Positions 22,476-34,897 of a stretch of 64,000 bases of DNA are shown one piece after another. Each line of letters starts with the position of its first letter. The stretch's first letter is position 1. The DNA comes from Heliopora coerulea (Eukaryota; Cnidaria; Anthozoa; Scleralcyonacea; Helioporidae). The position numbers and the translations under genes were made by a program. Location: NCBI GenBank assembly GCA_030142905.1, contig JASJOG010000336.1, forward strand, positions 210,906 to 274,905, given 5' to 3'. The notes beneath the pieces were generated by a model. The model did no database searches, had not been told where the DNA came from, and was given only the letters and a program-made list of their open reading frames with translations.

Positions 22476-24179
22476 ATGGAACTGGTACTTTTTAACAATT
22501 TTGTTCGTAATGTTGCAGTGTAGCATCGCACCGAATCATCTCTTAATAAATTAATTTGTAATGTGGATGGTAATTGACGAAGCAAAAAAATGAGGTATGA
22601 CATCAGTCGATTATGGCACAATTGCCTGCAGAAGACAACTAAAATATTCCGAGCAATTTCCGATTAAGTTCCGAAGTGTTAACTCGTGAATCGCAACCGT
22701 TATGCATTGATTGTAATGTTCCTGTAAAACGATGAGGCAGAAGTGCAGTCTTTTAGGAGGTCAAAATGGCATAGGATCGCAAATATAATTTAACGTTTGG
22801 AAGAGCTGTTTGCATCATTTGAAGTTGACATCTTTTTATTGTTTATGCATTAGTGTCAGGATGTAGATCGTTGAACGTGAATCCTTACTTAAATGTCCTA
22901 GAGTCAAGCTAAAGCAAAACTGTTTTAAATGTTTCTATTTATCTATAAATTAAATATGTTTGACGACTCTGACAATATTTTTAAATGTACTGAGAAGCAG
23001 GAATTAGGGATTTTCAGATGCATTTGTCAGATTCGTAGTTTATGTTTTCCGAATTCACCATTTCCTATTCGTGTTACAACACTACGTCAAAACAGGTGTA
23101 ATTTGTACTCTTCAACCCTTTTCGGACTAGAGTTCTCCCTTGACTGAGACCGTAGAAACGTCAGTCATCAACAGTCTTTCTCAGAACTACCCTAACCCGG
23201 ACGATCTACCTTAAACACGTACTGATTCTCCCTGGCTCAAACCATTTACTTTATTAACCCTGTCTAGACTACTTGTGGCAGGCGGAAATTGCTCGCGCTA
23301 AATTCAAATATTTATATCTTAATAACCATTTCAGTTCTTGAGCTGAAATTTTATGACTTTTGCAATAAATATCTTGCCTTAATGGCTGAAAAAATAGTTA
23401 AACAACATTCAGCCGAAAAAAAGTTATTGAGTATTTGGTAACACCTGCTAACACTAAATTTTGACAGGGTATTATCTTGGAGGCCTTTTTTTTTTTTATA
23501 TTTTGTTTTTGACTTACAAATCTTACAAAGTTGTAATATAGCAATATTTAATGATAACTTGTCAGTTAACCATACCTGTGTAATGCGGGTAATCCAAGAT
23601 GGCCTTGCCAATAGAATGTCGAAGATTTTAAGTTGTGAAGATGTCTTAATTATAGTAATAACGCCAAGCAGACTTAAAGAGAATGAGAGTCGTTTTGAGT
23701 CACAATTTCATGGTTAGGATATTTTGCCACATGAAAACAGTTTGTTAAAAACGATAATTCAGTTTCAATCATTCATTTAATAGGAATAGTAACATTAAAA
23801 GAATAACCACGACTTGGTCAAAAGAAACCAACTGATAAATATAATTACTTCTCTATATTACAATAATAGGGAGAAATTATCCTGAAAATAAACCTATTCG
23901 AAGTCCTTAAATTCGAGAATTTCGCAACTGATGACGTATTTATGACATCCATTTGTTGCCATGACAACAAAATTGTAACATATGAAACCCCAAATACATT
24001 TTTACTAGAAGGCAACCGGAAAATTGGCGAAAATGGCAACAAGGGTTTGAATTGTTCAAGACGGCGAGCAGAATGGGCGTAAAATCCGCCATAATCCAAA
24101 TGTCAACGTTCCTCCATTTCCTCAGTGAAAAGGCGTTTAAATTTTATAATATATTCACATGGTAAGAAGAAGTCGCCAT

Positions 24180-25450
24180 GAAAATCGATAAAATATCAGA
24201 AAAAATCGCAACGTACTGCTTACCAAGGAAGAATGTGGCATTTGAACGGCATGTATTCAATACGCGTGACGAAAAGAAAGGTGAAACCGTTGACCAATAT
24301 GACACACACCTACGCACGAAGTCATAGTCTTGTGCGTTTGGAGATACCTAATTTGTGATGTATCGTGTGTAGTATCGTAGATGATAAACCCGTCCTTGTC
24401 TACTAAGAAAGAACGATTTAACACAAATGAGAACTATCGATATCTGCCGAACGGGCGATGTCAATTGGAAACAAATGACGTCTCTCGCGAACGGTGGAAC
24501 TAGAGCTGAAGAAATAAAAAATGTAAAGAAGCGTGTTTGACAGAAAAGGAAAACCCAAGGTCGTGTTTCACCAAATAAAAGTAGTATTGGCTCAAGAGCC
24601 CTGACAACAACATGCATAATGTGTGGCGGGAACCACGGAAAACAACAAACGTGTCCAACCATCGGAACCATTTGTCACAAATGCAACCATAACTACCACT
24701 ATTCAATAATATGCAAGAGCGAGCTGAAGGGGGACCGTTCGAAAAACATCCACAAGAACGATGTCGACGAGAGCAACAGCGATAAAGTTGAAAATGACGA
24801 AGAGAACCTTTTAATTGGATCAATGAACATGTAAGATGAAAGCAAGGAGTGGACCGTGTAACTCCACACCTGCAACAAATACGTTAACTTCTAGATTGAC
24901 ACATGACCCGACTGTAACGAAGATCACCTTTGATTTACTGATTAAAACCTGCTGAGGAAAATCGTGAGAGGTTTGGAGTTTTTGGAGGACAAAAACTGGG
25001 AATACTCGGAAAAATAACTTTCGCATATTTCTACAGGAACTGATACTGGTTTATCCAATTTCTAGTTGTTGATCTACACGTTCTTGACATACTTGGCCAG
25101 CAGACCTGTGTTCAATTAGATCTTGTGAAAAGGGTACAGAGTATCAATAAGAATGAAAGATCAAAATTAAGCAGCGAGAAGAAGAAAGATTCTATTATCG
25201 AAGAGTATAGTGATGTCTTTAAGGGGTTAGGTTTTGTAAAAGAAATCATTCATAATCGAAACCGACATCAATGTGAAACTAGTCATTTACCCACCAAGAA
25301 GAGTTGGATGCCATGCGGCATGGAGCGCCTTGGTGTAGTAGAGCGAGTTCAAGAATCTACACAATCGTTGACTTATTCAGTGGCGTGGTCAACCTTGGCT
25401 CTTCTGGGGAGTTAAAAATTCATTTGCTTTCCGGTAATGGTTGGACCATC
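24180..25450 (+). pseudogene. Ty3/gypsy gag-pol relic
   Basis: Stops and frameshifts throughout, but the order is clear. Gag-like CLPRKNVAFERHVFNTRDEK and ETVDQYDTHLRTKS; a zinc knuckle (24618-24720) CIMCGGNHGKQQTCP ... CHKCNHNYHYSIIC; then a pre-RT stretch EEYSDVFKGLGF (25204-25240) followed by a degraded PPRR-like segment. This is the layout of gypsy elements whose gag zinc finger has the C-G-x-x-H ... CP ... C-x-x-C-x-x-x-N-H-F-x-x-x-C form. The catalytic RT core is missing. Plus strand, same as the host gene. Confidence 0.7.
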
Positions 25451-27025
25451 GTTGAAGCCACATGATTAACTGGAATCGATATTTAGCTTCCGGTTTTGGG
25501 GGCAAGTGATGTTTAATCCAGGTTTAAATAAACAAACTAAGTTGGGTAATTCATAATAGGCCCGAGAATCATCCCGTCTATGAATTGCGGTGGTACGGGA
25601 AGAATTTTGACCTGACAAATTCTATCTCATCAAATGTTGGGATCCCATGTCTAATATAGCAGAGACCATGGTTGGTAGTCCTGTGAATGCAATGTTTGAC
25701 TTGCTTGCCCAACATTTTCCCGTTTACATCTTGGTGTTTCTTCCTGGCTCTCTTTTACTTTTTTTTTCATCCCTGCTCCTTTCCTTGACGTTCTCGTTTT
25801 CGTCCCGTTTCTTCTCGTTTTCGTCCCAGTTTTATTCTTTTCTGTCCGTCCGAAGGGGCAAACTCCTCCCTGTCCCCACATTGGCTGCGCTGCTGAGTAA
25901 CTAGCCTACTTACGGTTGTTGAAATGGTCTCGTGAATGCCAAATGATAATTTCTTTTCAAAAGTAAATACAACGCAATTATTTTGGTAAGTCAAACATGA
26001 TCGGCAAAGCACATACAAGTGCACGTTTAACACGCCCTATGGTCGTCATCATTTTTAGTCGACTTCCGTATGCCATTTAATCAGCACAGGTAGGGTTCTA
26101 AAAGGTAATGTCCCACGTCTTTCATGAACAAGAAGGAACAGAAGTTACTATCGACGATTAGGTGATTTGGGGAGAAACTAAGGTAGAACGCGACCATCAA
26201 CTTATACCCCCTTGACAAGGGGCAAAAATATCGGGATTGCGATTGCGATCGAAAGCTATCTCAATTGTAATCTCTATAATCATGGTCGGGTAAACAGTCG
26301 ATTGCGATAAATTCAAATCTGTGCGATCGGTATGCTGTCGCGTTCAAAAATGGCCGTTTACAACCTACGTCAATTAACTCTTTCCTAACAGCATAAGACT
26401 TCTATTATTTTACTCTAGCTTACGTCAGACGATTTTACTCGACAAGGGGAGAACTCCCGCCGGAAAAGAGTTAACTAGCTTTGGGATGGCAATCCTGATG
26501 GACACGTGCCACCGTGATGTAGTGTTCAGTTTTTTGCGAGTTTTGTATTTATGAAAGTTTGTTTACACACATTTTTAAAATATTTGTTTAAGAAATCGTA
26601 TGAATCATATATGGACCCGTATTTTGGTCGTATTACAACGTTAAGGTTCATATCGTCGAATGGAAAGATGCAGAAATCCAAGATGAAATCAGAACTTGAA
26701 GAAAGCGAAATTTCCACGTGTATATAAAAACTCCTGTGGTATCGCCACTTCTTTGAAAACATTTTAGTGTTTGTCACAAGTCTTAAACACTTCCCGCCAC
26801 TTTACTTTTAGCATTTTCCAAAAGGCCTCTGTGTTCAGGCCTTCGAAATGAACCCTTCTTGTTCCTGAAAACGAGGTAGCGATCACAGAATCACAATCGC
26901 ATTCTTCAAATTTTTTGCTGTGTAAACGGGACATGGAGGCATTAAAGAGAGCACAGGAAGAAAGAATCAAGCTCAAGAAAGAAATACTAAATCATATTGA
27001 CAGAAGTAGTATACATAGGTTACAC

Positions 27026-27119
27026 ACACTGTGCTAGTGGAGTAAAATCAGACGAGTGTTGAGGAAGGTAACACACTGTATGCAGGTAGAATAAAATCAA
27101 ACGAATGTTGAGGAAGGTA
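27026..27119 (+). repeat. Two-copy tandem duplication, 47-bp unit
   Basis: ACACACTGT ... TAAAATCAGACGAGTGTTGA GGAAGGTA is followed immediately by a diverged second unit ending in the same GAGGAAGGTA. It includes the TTTTACTC/CGTCTGA-type text also seen near 26410, 34225 and 58140. Confidence 0.75.
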
Positions 27120-27891
27120 ATTTAAAGGCAGTACAGCCAATTTCGTCGTCTAATTTGATGTTCTCCAAATTATTAGGGACTTTTGGCTGGTATTTTTAAC
27201 GGTACATACCTCTTCGTGCGCTTCTGTAAGTTTGATATCATCTGGCGACCGCCTTATATAGAACAATTATTCGTCGATGTGGAGGTGAATAATTGTGGTG
27301 AATATTTGAAACACACCTTGAGTACATTTATTGGTAAAAAGTAGAATAAATAAGTACTGTGAAAACTTCATTGCCAAATTTCGTTGCTTTTTTTGTATTG
27401 CCTATTACTGGAGCTACATTTATCCAAAACTATTTTCTTTTCTGGTAACAGAAACAAAACGGGACGCCATCTTGTTTTGCTCCAAGGTGTGTAGTACAGG
27501 ATATTTCGAGATAGAGGAACCGATAAAATTGCGAAAAAAACTTTATTTACCTGCGAGGTATATGCTAATGTTTGATACCAAAGCACGTGGGTTTTGGCGT
27601 CAAAGTCACGGGTGTTTGATCGGTGTATCATACTCAATACACGTAACATAACAGAGTTCCCCCGATTGACTAAAAATCTCATGAATTATTGATGACGTTG
27701 AGAAGGACGGAAACTGTAATGTTTTCTAATTAAGACAATTGTTATCAGGCCAACTTTTAGCATTTCTATCTGAAATAATTGAAAAAATCCAACCCAGAGG
27801 GAAAGGAATGTTCTTTCCTCAGTTCTTGTCAACTTAGTCTCAGGTTTGTGTTTTCATTTTGCTTATAAAGCTTTTTTACTGTAAATTTTAG

Positions 27892-28113
27892 GGAAATCGC
27901 TGAGTCCGTGATGGAATTATTTGCCTACTCGATGAAACACAGCTCACTTGTCGCGGATTCTCTTTGCCTTCTCCCGTTACTTCATTTCCTTCGTGGAGAT
28001 TCAAAGCCTTATTTTGAACCAGAATTTGTGAGTTCTATTGATTACAGAAAATGTAAATGGTGGGGGTTGTCAGATGTTAATGTCAGAAGAATTTCACGCC
28101 TTATCCGTAATAG
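27892..28113 (+). CDS. Exon d of RNF213-like host gene
   Basis: Acceptor CTGTAAATTTTAG at 27891; donor CGTAATAG|GTCAGT at 28114. Phase 2 in and out. Reading: EIAESVMELFAYSMKHSSLV, LCLLPLLHFLRGDSKPYFEP and CKWWGLSDVNVRRISRLIRN. The LPLLHFLRG ... WWGL combination is the strongest reason for the RNF213-family call. It is recalled from the family, not verified. Confidence 0.7.
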
Positions 28114-28317
28114 GTCAGTAAAACACTTCATTTATATATTGTAATTGAATTTTAATTCCAGGTTCAAAGTTCTATGAATAGGTTCAGTTTTTCACCTGGT
28201 TTAAGTTTTTTTTTATCAAGATCAATACTTTCTAGCAACATTAGTATCCAAGCAGATTTTTTAAAAGGCTAGTTCTTTGGAAAGAGTTATAGTTAGGAAT
28301 TAGTGACTGTACCTCTG

Positions 28318-28640
28318 AGGTTTAGGTTTAGGGTTGGAGCCAGGATTAAAGTTGGTATCAAGTTCGGCTTCGCTATCGACGAATGAATGAGAGTTCGGCT
28401 GCAGGTTGAGCTGGAGTTGGGGTTATAGAGGAAATAGTTAGAATCTTAGGTAGGATTAGATACACAGTTTGATTTCAGATTAGAGTATGGATTTGGATGC
28501 AGTATAAGTTAGAATTAAAGAAAAAATTGGTGCTGGAGATCGAGTTGAAATTAGAGTTGACGGTAGAATTTAGGTTTCAGTTGCGTTTGAAGTCTGAGAT
28601 GAATTAGCGTTTGGGGCGCGAGTTGAAGTCGTGTGACACT
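28318..28640 (+). repeat. Degenerate GGTTAG/GGATTAG-type tandem array
   Basis: Continuous run of GGTTTAGGGTTGGAG, GTTGGGGTTATAG, GGATTAG and GAGTTGAAATTAGAG-like words without fixed period. It looks like a decayed hexa- or octamer satellite. A weaker stretch of the same flavour lies at 31555-31625. Confidence 0.65.
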
Positions 28641-28825
28641 AGAAAATTTCTTTCGTCATTTATAAACTCCATCTCTTGTAATCAAATGTAAATGGAAAAT
28701 ATTCGTTGAATGTACCCATTACCAGACGAGCATTACACCCACTTAGTACACGGTTAAACCCACTCAGCCAATGAGCATTGAGAATTACAGTCTTCTATAT
28801 CTCATAGTGGGTTAATTGGTCCAAG

Positions 28826-29116
28826 TGTAACGTAATCCGTCACCAGTTTTTGTTAATTAACTTAGACCACATATGGGGTATAATATAGTTATGTAAAAGT
28901 ACTGGAATATGGAATTTGAACATTAAACTGTCATCAGTAGAATCACTGTAGAATAGCTCTTAGTAGTTTTACTTATGTTCACGTGTTTGTCGTTGGATAT
29001 AAATATAGCGCGGACTTTCTGGGGGACAGAGAGAACACGAGCGCATGGCTGAAGAGTGTTAATAAAACGCATATAACCTTCAAGTTGTTGGTCTGTTAGT
29101 ACCGTAATACGCTACA
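28826..29116 (+). mobile_element. Solo LTR (291 bp)
   Basis: Begins TGTAACGT and ends ACGCTACA (inverted TGTARCGT), flanked by the 4-bp duplication CAAG (28822-28825 and 29117-29120). It contains a TATA-like GATATAAATATAG (about 28997) and an AATAAA signal (29061). Ends, duplication and promoter/poly(A) order define an LTR; the internal region is gone through recombination. Probably gypsy-type; link to the relic at 24180 unproven. Confidence 0.8.
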
Positions 29117-30119
29117 CAAGCTTTGAAGCGTTGGGGAATTATGAAGCAAAAAATTGAACGGTTACCGCAAGTTTACTTAACTTATTAGTATGCTTTATAT
29201 AGCGCATATTAATAAAGCTATTGTATTTTCTTTGTTACATGTAAACCCACTGTTAACTCAAGTCAATGGCAGCAAACAACAAACAACCAATCCGTCAACA
29301 AGATGTTTAATGTACAATAATTGTTTACCAAAAATTTAACTCAGAAATCACAAAAAAATGTATTTCGAACATAACATTCTAAATAATCACACGCACAGAA
29401 AAAAACACACATACAAAAAGACAAATAACTTCGTGGAAGTGACCATGTTCTAAGACGGTTCTAAGACAATGGGCACTCTTGTCCTTTTGGATAAAGTGTC
29501 CACTCACAGAAAGAAAGCTACTCGGGCTACGCACCAGTCGCTATCTATATGTGCTCGAAACACTAACACTCGCGTTGATTGTCTAACCCTTACATCAATA
29601 CAAAATTCGTGGCCAAGCTCTCTGCGATGGCCTTCGTAGCTCGATTCCCAGCCGGAGTCCCAAGAGATGCGTTTTTAGCAACTGGTCCCGACTGGGTCTT
29701 AAAATACAAGATTCTGACTCTTGAAAATTACCTTCATCATTTATTATAAACACTGTTAAAAGAGCAATTTTAAGGTTGCTTATCTGAATAAAAATTGCAT
29801 TAATGTAAAAGGTAGACGAAATAGTTTGCCCGATTTGATATTTTATAGGTGAAAGTAAAAGTGACCATTGCATGTCTAGCTTGACATTTGCTCACTCACG
29901 AAATAGAGTTATCCGTTGAGACTGTACTAAAGGCGCTGGGGGATTGTTGGTGTATATATGTTCCAATTATACACGTAATAAATCTTGAGCCTATAGCCGA
30001 TCAATTTGCCTGGATATGATGGCGTATGGAAATGCGTGGTTTTTAATTTGTGCTTGTTATCATTCACAACGTAAATGTAAGATCCCTGATTTTATCCAAT
30101 CCTAGTCATTCACTGCTGA

Positions 30120-30890
30120 TTTAATAAATGCAGAACGCAAAGAGTTCATGTTCATAGGTGACTTCAGTATGGGTATGTTAGTGTAAATGGATAGGAAGGA
30201 GAGCTTAAATCAAGGTCTTTACAATTTCTGCGATCAATTTTGTCTTACTGGTTTAAACTGTGCCAACTAGACTAACACAGGCTTCTAGATCCCTGCCAGA
30301 TGTTACATATTCTTGTGTCACTTACTAATCGATTCAGTGCAAGTGACATGCTTCATCTTGGTACTGGTGACCAGGACGTGTTTATGTTGAGAGAAAACAG
30401 AAACTTTCTAAGCCGAAACCAAAATTATGTAGCATAGATCTTCGAAGAATTTTGATGCAAAAGGCCTTTTGTGGAGAATCGGACTGCGCCCCTTGGGACA
30501 GTGCTTATGTATTTGGTGATATCGACTATATTTGTTGACATACACTTAAGACTGCTTTTTTGTGAAAAAACTATAATTTATCATGGATTAATTCAAAAAT
30601 ACAGCAACAAATGCATGTAAGGAATCGAATATATAAGAAATGTCATTGATCACTCAAAAAAAGCAAACTGGTCTTCCTATAAAGAACAATGTAGTTATCC
30701 GTGTAATAGTTTTAGAAAGAAAACCAACTAAAGGCGTTTGTTCTGACGCCGCTCTGGATCCATCTGGTTGATCTGCAGACATGTTTTGGTATAAAATGAA
30801 ACCATTACTCCCGAGTTGAAAATCAGAAAATGGTTCAGACTTTATACAAATTATTCCGAATGGAAAAACTATGAAGGAACCTTGTTCAAT
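30120..30890 (+). pseudogene. Old CR1/L2-type LINE relic (endonuclease and linker)
   Basis: Many stops, yet recognisable: KEFMFIGDFSM (endonuclease GDFN block), LYNFCDQFCLTGL, a degraded GDHD block (30380 region), LGQCLCIW and MKPLLPS near 30800-30820. The MKPLLPS block follows the endonuclease in this LINE group. No RT core is visible. Opposite in strand to the LINE at 5565-10031 and far more decayed. Confidence 0.65.
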
Positions 30891-32079
30891 AATTAACATT
30901 TCTTAGCCTAGTGGCTATTGAATCAATATTTACCGATACATTCGCGGGTTTTGTCAGTCATACAAGCATAGTTTTGAAAATAAATTAAAATATTTTATGT
31001 CTTTAGACAACATTAATGATTAAATGAATTATTATTAATTAGTTAAATTAATTAATTCAGTTAAAATATTCAAGTTCTTTATTAACATGCTCTCCTAAAA
31101 ACTGCTGTTTTTAGGAAGCATTGATATGATTCAGATGACAAAGCTAAGCTATGAAAAAATATTTGTTTAATATTTATATACCAGTGACGTCATATTGCGT
31201 GATAGCTGGCATGTCTTTAGACATTCGTGTTCAGTTTGATGTTCTAAAAAGCTACGAAGTTTCATGATTTTGGACCGTATGGATGCTGCTTCACGGAGTG
31301 AGCTCACTCCCAAGGCCGAGGAAATAACAAACAAACAAACAAACGAACAAAAAACCCGGCAGAATTGGGTGAAAAAAATTATTCGATTCAATTGTATTTT
31401 AAGAATGGAGCAAGACCCCGTGGTTGAGGTCGGGTTTAAATTGAAATTGCAATCAGCAGCGTAGTTAGATTTACCTGATGTCGGCAATAGACGAAAATCT
31501 GTCTACGAAACAATCTCCACTTGAACCCCCTTGGAGTATGCTAATAGATCGTCATTGATTAGAATTAGAAATCGAACTGGAATAGAAGTTTTGATTGGAA
31601 ATGAAATCGGAGTAAGAATCAAACAGACTTTCTGATCTGTTTTAATTTATAGATGTAATTCTTTCTGTAATTTTTTCCCTCAACTTTATGTGGTTAGCTC
31701 TCTCATTCTTTGATTTAGTGGAGCACGCAAGTACTGATATTGAAGTCGGGTGACCAGTTAAGATAAGTAAATGTTTGTGATAATAGATCATCTAGGTATC
31801 ACTAACATGTACCGCTTCTCCCGGGTTCGAACCATTTAGTTTATTAAGATAGGTAAAATTGTATGTAATGAAGGCAACAGGATTTAATTAGGAAACTTAG
31901 AAAGGTGGAGTGAACAAAGAAGGGATGATGGAGGGAAAGGAAGGGGAAATTGCAAGTGGATTTCTCATAGTTAGGAAAAAGTTTAATTCATTTTTAGAGT
32001 CATGATAGCTGAACTATTTACTGGCCGGTTATTTTAGAGATTCATTAGATGAATTAATTCCACCTATCATATGATTGAA

Positions 32080-32330
32080 GACCGAGAGGTATTGTCCCAC
32101 GCGAAGGGCAACAGGACTATTCCGCGAGAATATAACAACAACTAATGCACCTGTAGTCTTGGAGCCCCGTTCGGGTGGAACGGTGTGGGTGGGACTCTGC
32201 AGAGACTCTGCTCCTGTAAATTCACTATACCCTTGAGGGATGTAGGGGAGGAGTTATTACAAACAAATTTGAAATTGTGTTTGGTCGCTTGATTTGTCAA
32301 TTTGTTACATGTGAAAATAAGTTAGATTTA
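32080..32330 (+). repeat. R3 dispersed repeat, diverged copy
   Basis: Shares, in order, AGGACTATTC, ACTCTGCAGAGACTCTGCTC, CTTGAGGG, GGGGAGGAG, AAATTGTGTTTGGTCGCTTG and GTCAATTTGTTA with 56560-56790. Non-coding. Confidence 0.6.
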
Positions 32331-32649
32331 CTGTAGATACCGAGAACAGGGGCTCTTAGATACGTCCCGAGGGGCCGTAACTGACTTAGTTTATGATTGT
32401 AGAGGTTGTGAGATGAAAGCAATTCTGAATGCCAAAGGAGAATTGTGAACAATGAATAGTTCTGTATTGGGATTTGAGTTTGGGCTTGGAGATTTTAAAA
32501 TATTACATATTAACGGAATTTTACATAAGTTATGAAATAAGGCGTGGTAAAGTTGTTGGCTTCTTAAGAAGTTATTCTTTCAAAAAGATCAGAGCCCAGC
32601 TCAGAATCCTTAGGTGTATCTCCTTAGTGAAATAGCCAAGTCAAAAAGT

Positions 32650-32800
32650 TTTAAAACATATTTACTGACGTTTCGTTGCCTCGTGCAACATCTTCAGAGT
32701 GTAGGTTTACAGAGACGAGAAAAAACTATATATGAATCTATAATTACATATTGGAATAATTAGACGGCTAACCAATAGAAAACTGGGAGACGTAACAGGA
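32650..32800 (-). mobile_element. PLE 3' terminal fragment with hammerhead-like motif
   Basis: On the complement: ATTGGTTAGCCGTCTAATTA (compare ATTGGTCCGTCGTCTTAATT at 46178 in PLE-1), then CTGAAGA (32697-32691), T, stem II GTTGC/GCAAC, GAAA and CGTC (to 32667). The terminal repeat of a PLE related to those at 10.4 and 43 kb. No RT or endonuclease adjoins it; 32768-33061 has a frame on the complement I cannot assign. Confidence 0.6.
32667..32697 (-). ncRNA. Hammerhead-like motif
   Basis: CTGAAGA-T-GTTGC-ACGAG-GCAAC-GAAA-CGTC on the complement. Stem I may form three pairs (ACT upstream, AGT downstream). Same form as at 11401. Confidence 0.55.
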
Positions 32801-33059
32801 AGTGACACGCATACGGAAGAGGAAAGTATTAGAATAGAGAAAGAGGTGTGGAAGAGATATTTTCGTTGTGAGACGGCTTGTATTTAGAAATAAGTAAACT
32901 CTCACGAATGAGGAATTCAAAGTTAGAGGAAGACCTGCAGGAAGAAATAATGGAAAAATCGTTGGGAGAAATGGCGTGATTAGTCTGGCGAGTATGAGCC
33001 TGGATACTTCCAGTATAAAAGTATTACGATTATGCTTTCCGGCCGGAAAATCAATAGCC

Positions 33060-33560
33060 AAGTTATTCTTTCGTGTAGTTAAGATGGCTAGTGACGATGA
33101 TGTTTATACTACGCAAAACGCATTCATCCAGGATGTTGAACATGATTTACATTCGAATTACGACTAAGGGTCGAACGAAAATTTTACCAAACAGACATTA
33201 CAATCATTAGCGATGAAGAGTTGAGAATGAGACACAAGCAAGACTACCACAGAAAATGAGAAGTAAGCACGCAGCTTCAAAGTCGTTTGAATGTGGAGGT
33301 CCTTCTTTCATGGATTCGAAGTGCGATATGTGAGGAATTAAACGAAAGAGTAATGTGGTTGACCGTGATAGTGTTGATATGGTAATGGCGCAAACTGTTA
33401 TGCAGAAATGCGAAGAAATGAGTGCAAAAGTTGTGAATATTGAGCTCAACAATTGTACAGGCTGTACATTTAATTGGTCGTGAGCAACGATTTAAAAATT
33501 GTTCACGTAAAATATGTAGCACGATATTTGAGTTCGATAAGAGTTAGTTGTGAGAGATTT
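33060..33560 (+). other. Region with possible decayed coding sequence, unassigned
   Basis: MASDDDVYTTQNAFIQDVEH at 33084 ends in a stop after 28 codons. Other frames further on read SKSFECGGPSFMDSKCDM and MAQTVMQKCEEMSAK. It looks like a broken ORF of a mobile element, but I do not recognise it. Confidence 0.25.
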
Positions 33561-34695
33561 GAAATGGTGTTTAATTTGATGAAGGATATTTGGTTTATTT
33601 TGTTTGCTTTGGTTTGAATTTGTGTTCTGCGACTACTGATAGAAATTAGTTAGGAAAGTTGAATATTTAATTAAAAATCTAAGGTATCTGACTAGGTAGT
33701 GACCTCTTTTTTGTGGTTACTATCAAGTTAGATACTTGACTTTTAATTTCCCTCGATTGTTCTCAGAAGTATATCAAGGCCTGCCTAATGTTGAGAGTGT
33801 CATAAAAATAAAAACCTATGAATAACAAAGAAAATCGACACGATGATGAATTCTTATTTTTATTATTTTAATTATTGTGCATCGAATATGATAAGTTGGA
33901 TGTAATAAATAATAGTAACTTTATGAATTTTATTATATTATTTTATAGGCGAAGAATGATTATAGTTTGTCAAAGGTTTGATAAGAGTGAGGAAGGATTA
34001 TTTAAAAAAATTTCTGAAATTTTGGATGCTTTAAGAAGCCTATTATATTTTTTAGCTCATTAATATCTACATAATTGTAGTTGTTTTTGAGTGAGGAGGC
34101 TGCCATTTGTTTTCGGTTCTACACCGAAGATCATGCTTACGTTACTCGGAAGATAAATTATATTACAGGCAGTTTTAGATGCCTGAATTCCGCTTAACCA
34201 TTTCCGGTCTGAGACATCTCCCCTTTACGAGTAAAAATCGTCTGGAGTGAGGCAGAGTAAAGTAAAAAACAACTCTAAGCTCTACATAGCTGAATCATTT
34301 TGTCGCGCATTTTCCCGGTAAACCTATCGTCAAATTGTTGCCATGTATCTTATGGAAATTTCTAAAGCCTCAAATTCTAAGGAGGTACGTAGAGTGAAAG
34401 TCGTAAAACCAAACTGTAGAAATTTTTATCAATTTTGAGTATACTAGAAAATGTTGTCTCGTTGTCGACAGGTAAACACCAATAAGGTACAACGTGCTTT
34501 CGGAATAAAATGAGGTATTTGAGGATTATCATTTAAAATAACAGTTACAACAACAAAAAAACAATACAGTAATTAGTTTTGATATTCCTTAATGCGGCAT
34601 TTCAAGTAAGCAAACTATTTCGGGAGCCTTTTTAAGTTTATACCCCCCATGACTATGAAACGAAGTTCATCGTGAATCCTTACGTTTTATTTCAG

Positions 34696-34897
34696 TGATA
34701 CCATTATGAAAATGCTTCCTGAACTGTGTGATTTGTTTGCCGTGGATCGTTTGTTTCAAAGAAGTTTGTCGTTATTCTGTCCTATTGATGTGTACGGAGA
34801 ACTTTTGCGTAGTGGATACTTCAATGTTACCGTTTTATGTATTAGCATGCGAAAACTGTTACCCAAGAGATTTCAACACATGGAAACTGACGCTTTG
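34696..34897 (+). CDS. Exon e of RNF213-like host gene
   Basis: Acceptor TTTTATTTCAG at 34695; donor GCTTTG|GTAAGT at 34898. Phase 2 in (completes Ser), phase 0 out. Reading: DTIMKMLPELCDLFAVDRLF, LSLFCPIDVYGELLRSGYF and MRKLLPKRFQHMETDAL. Leucine-rich helical character continues from exons c and d. It is followed by a 20 kb intron filled with mobile DNA. Confidence 0.7.

Noticed and set aside
25647..26033. Overlapping frames rich in Ser/Phe and Lys/Arg
   Set aside because: Low-complexity pyrimidine/purine tract read on both strands.
28318..28640. Interstitial telomere array
   Set aside because: Only a few TTAGGG-like words; period and sequence are too irregular.
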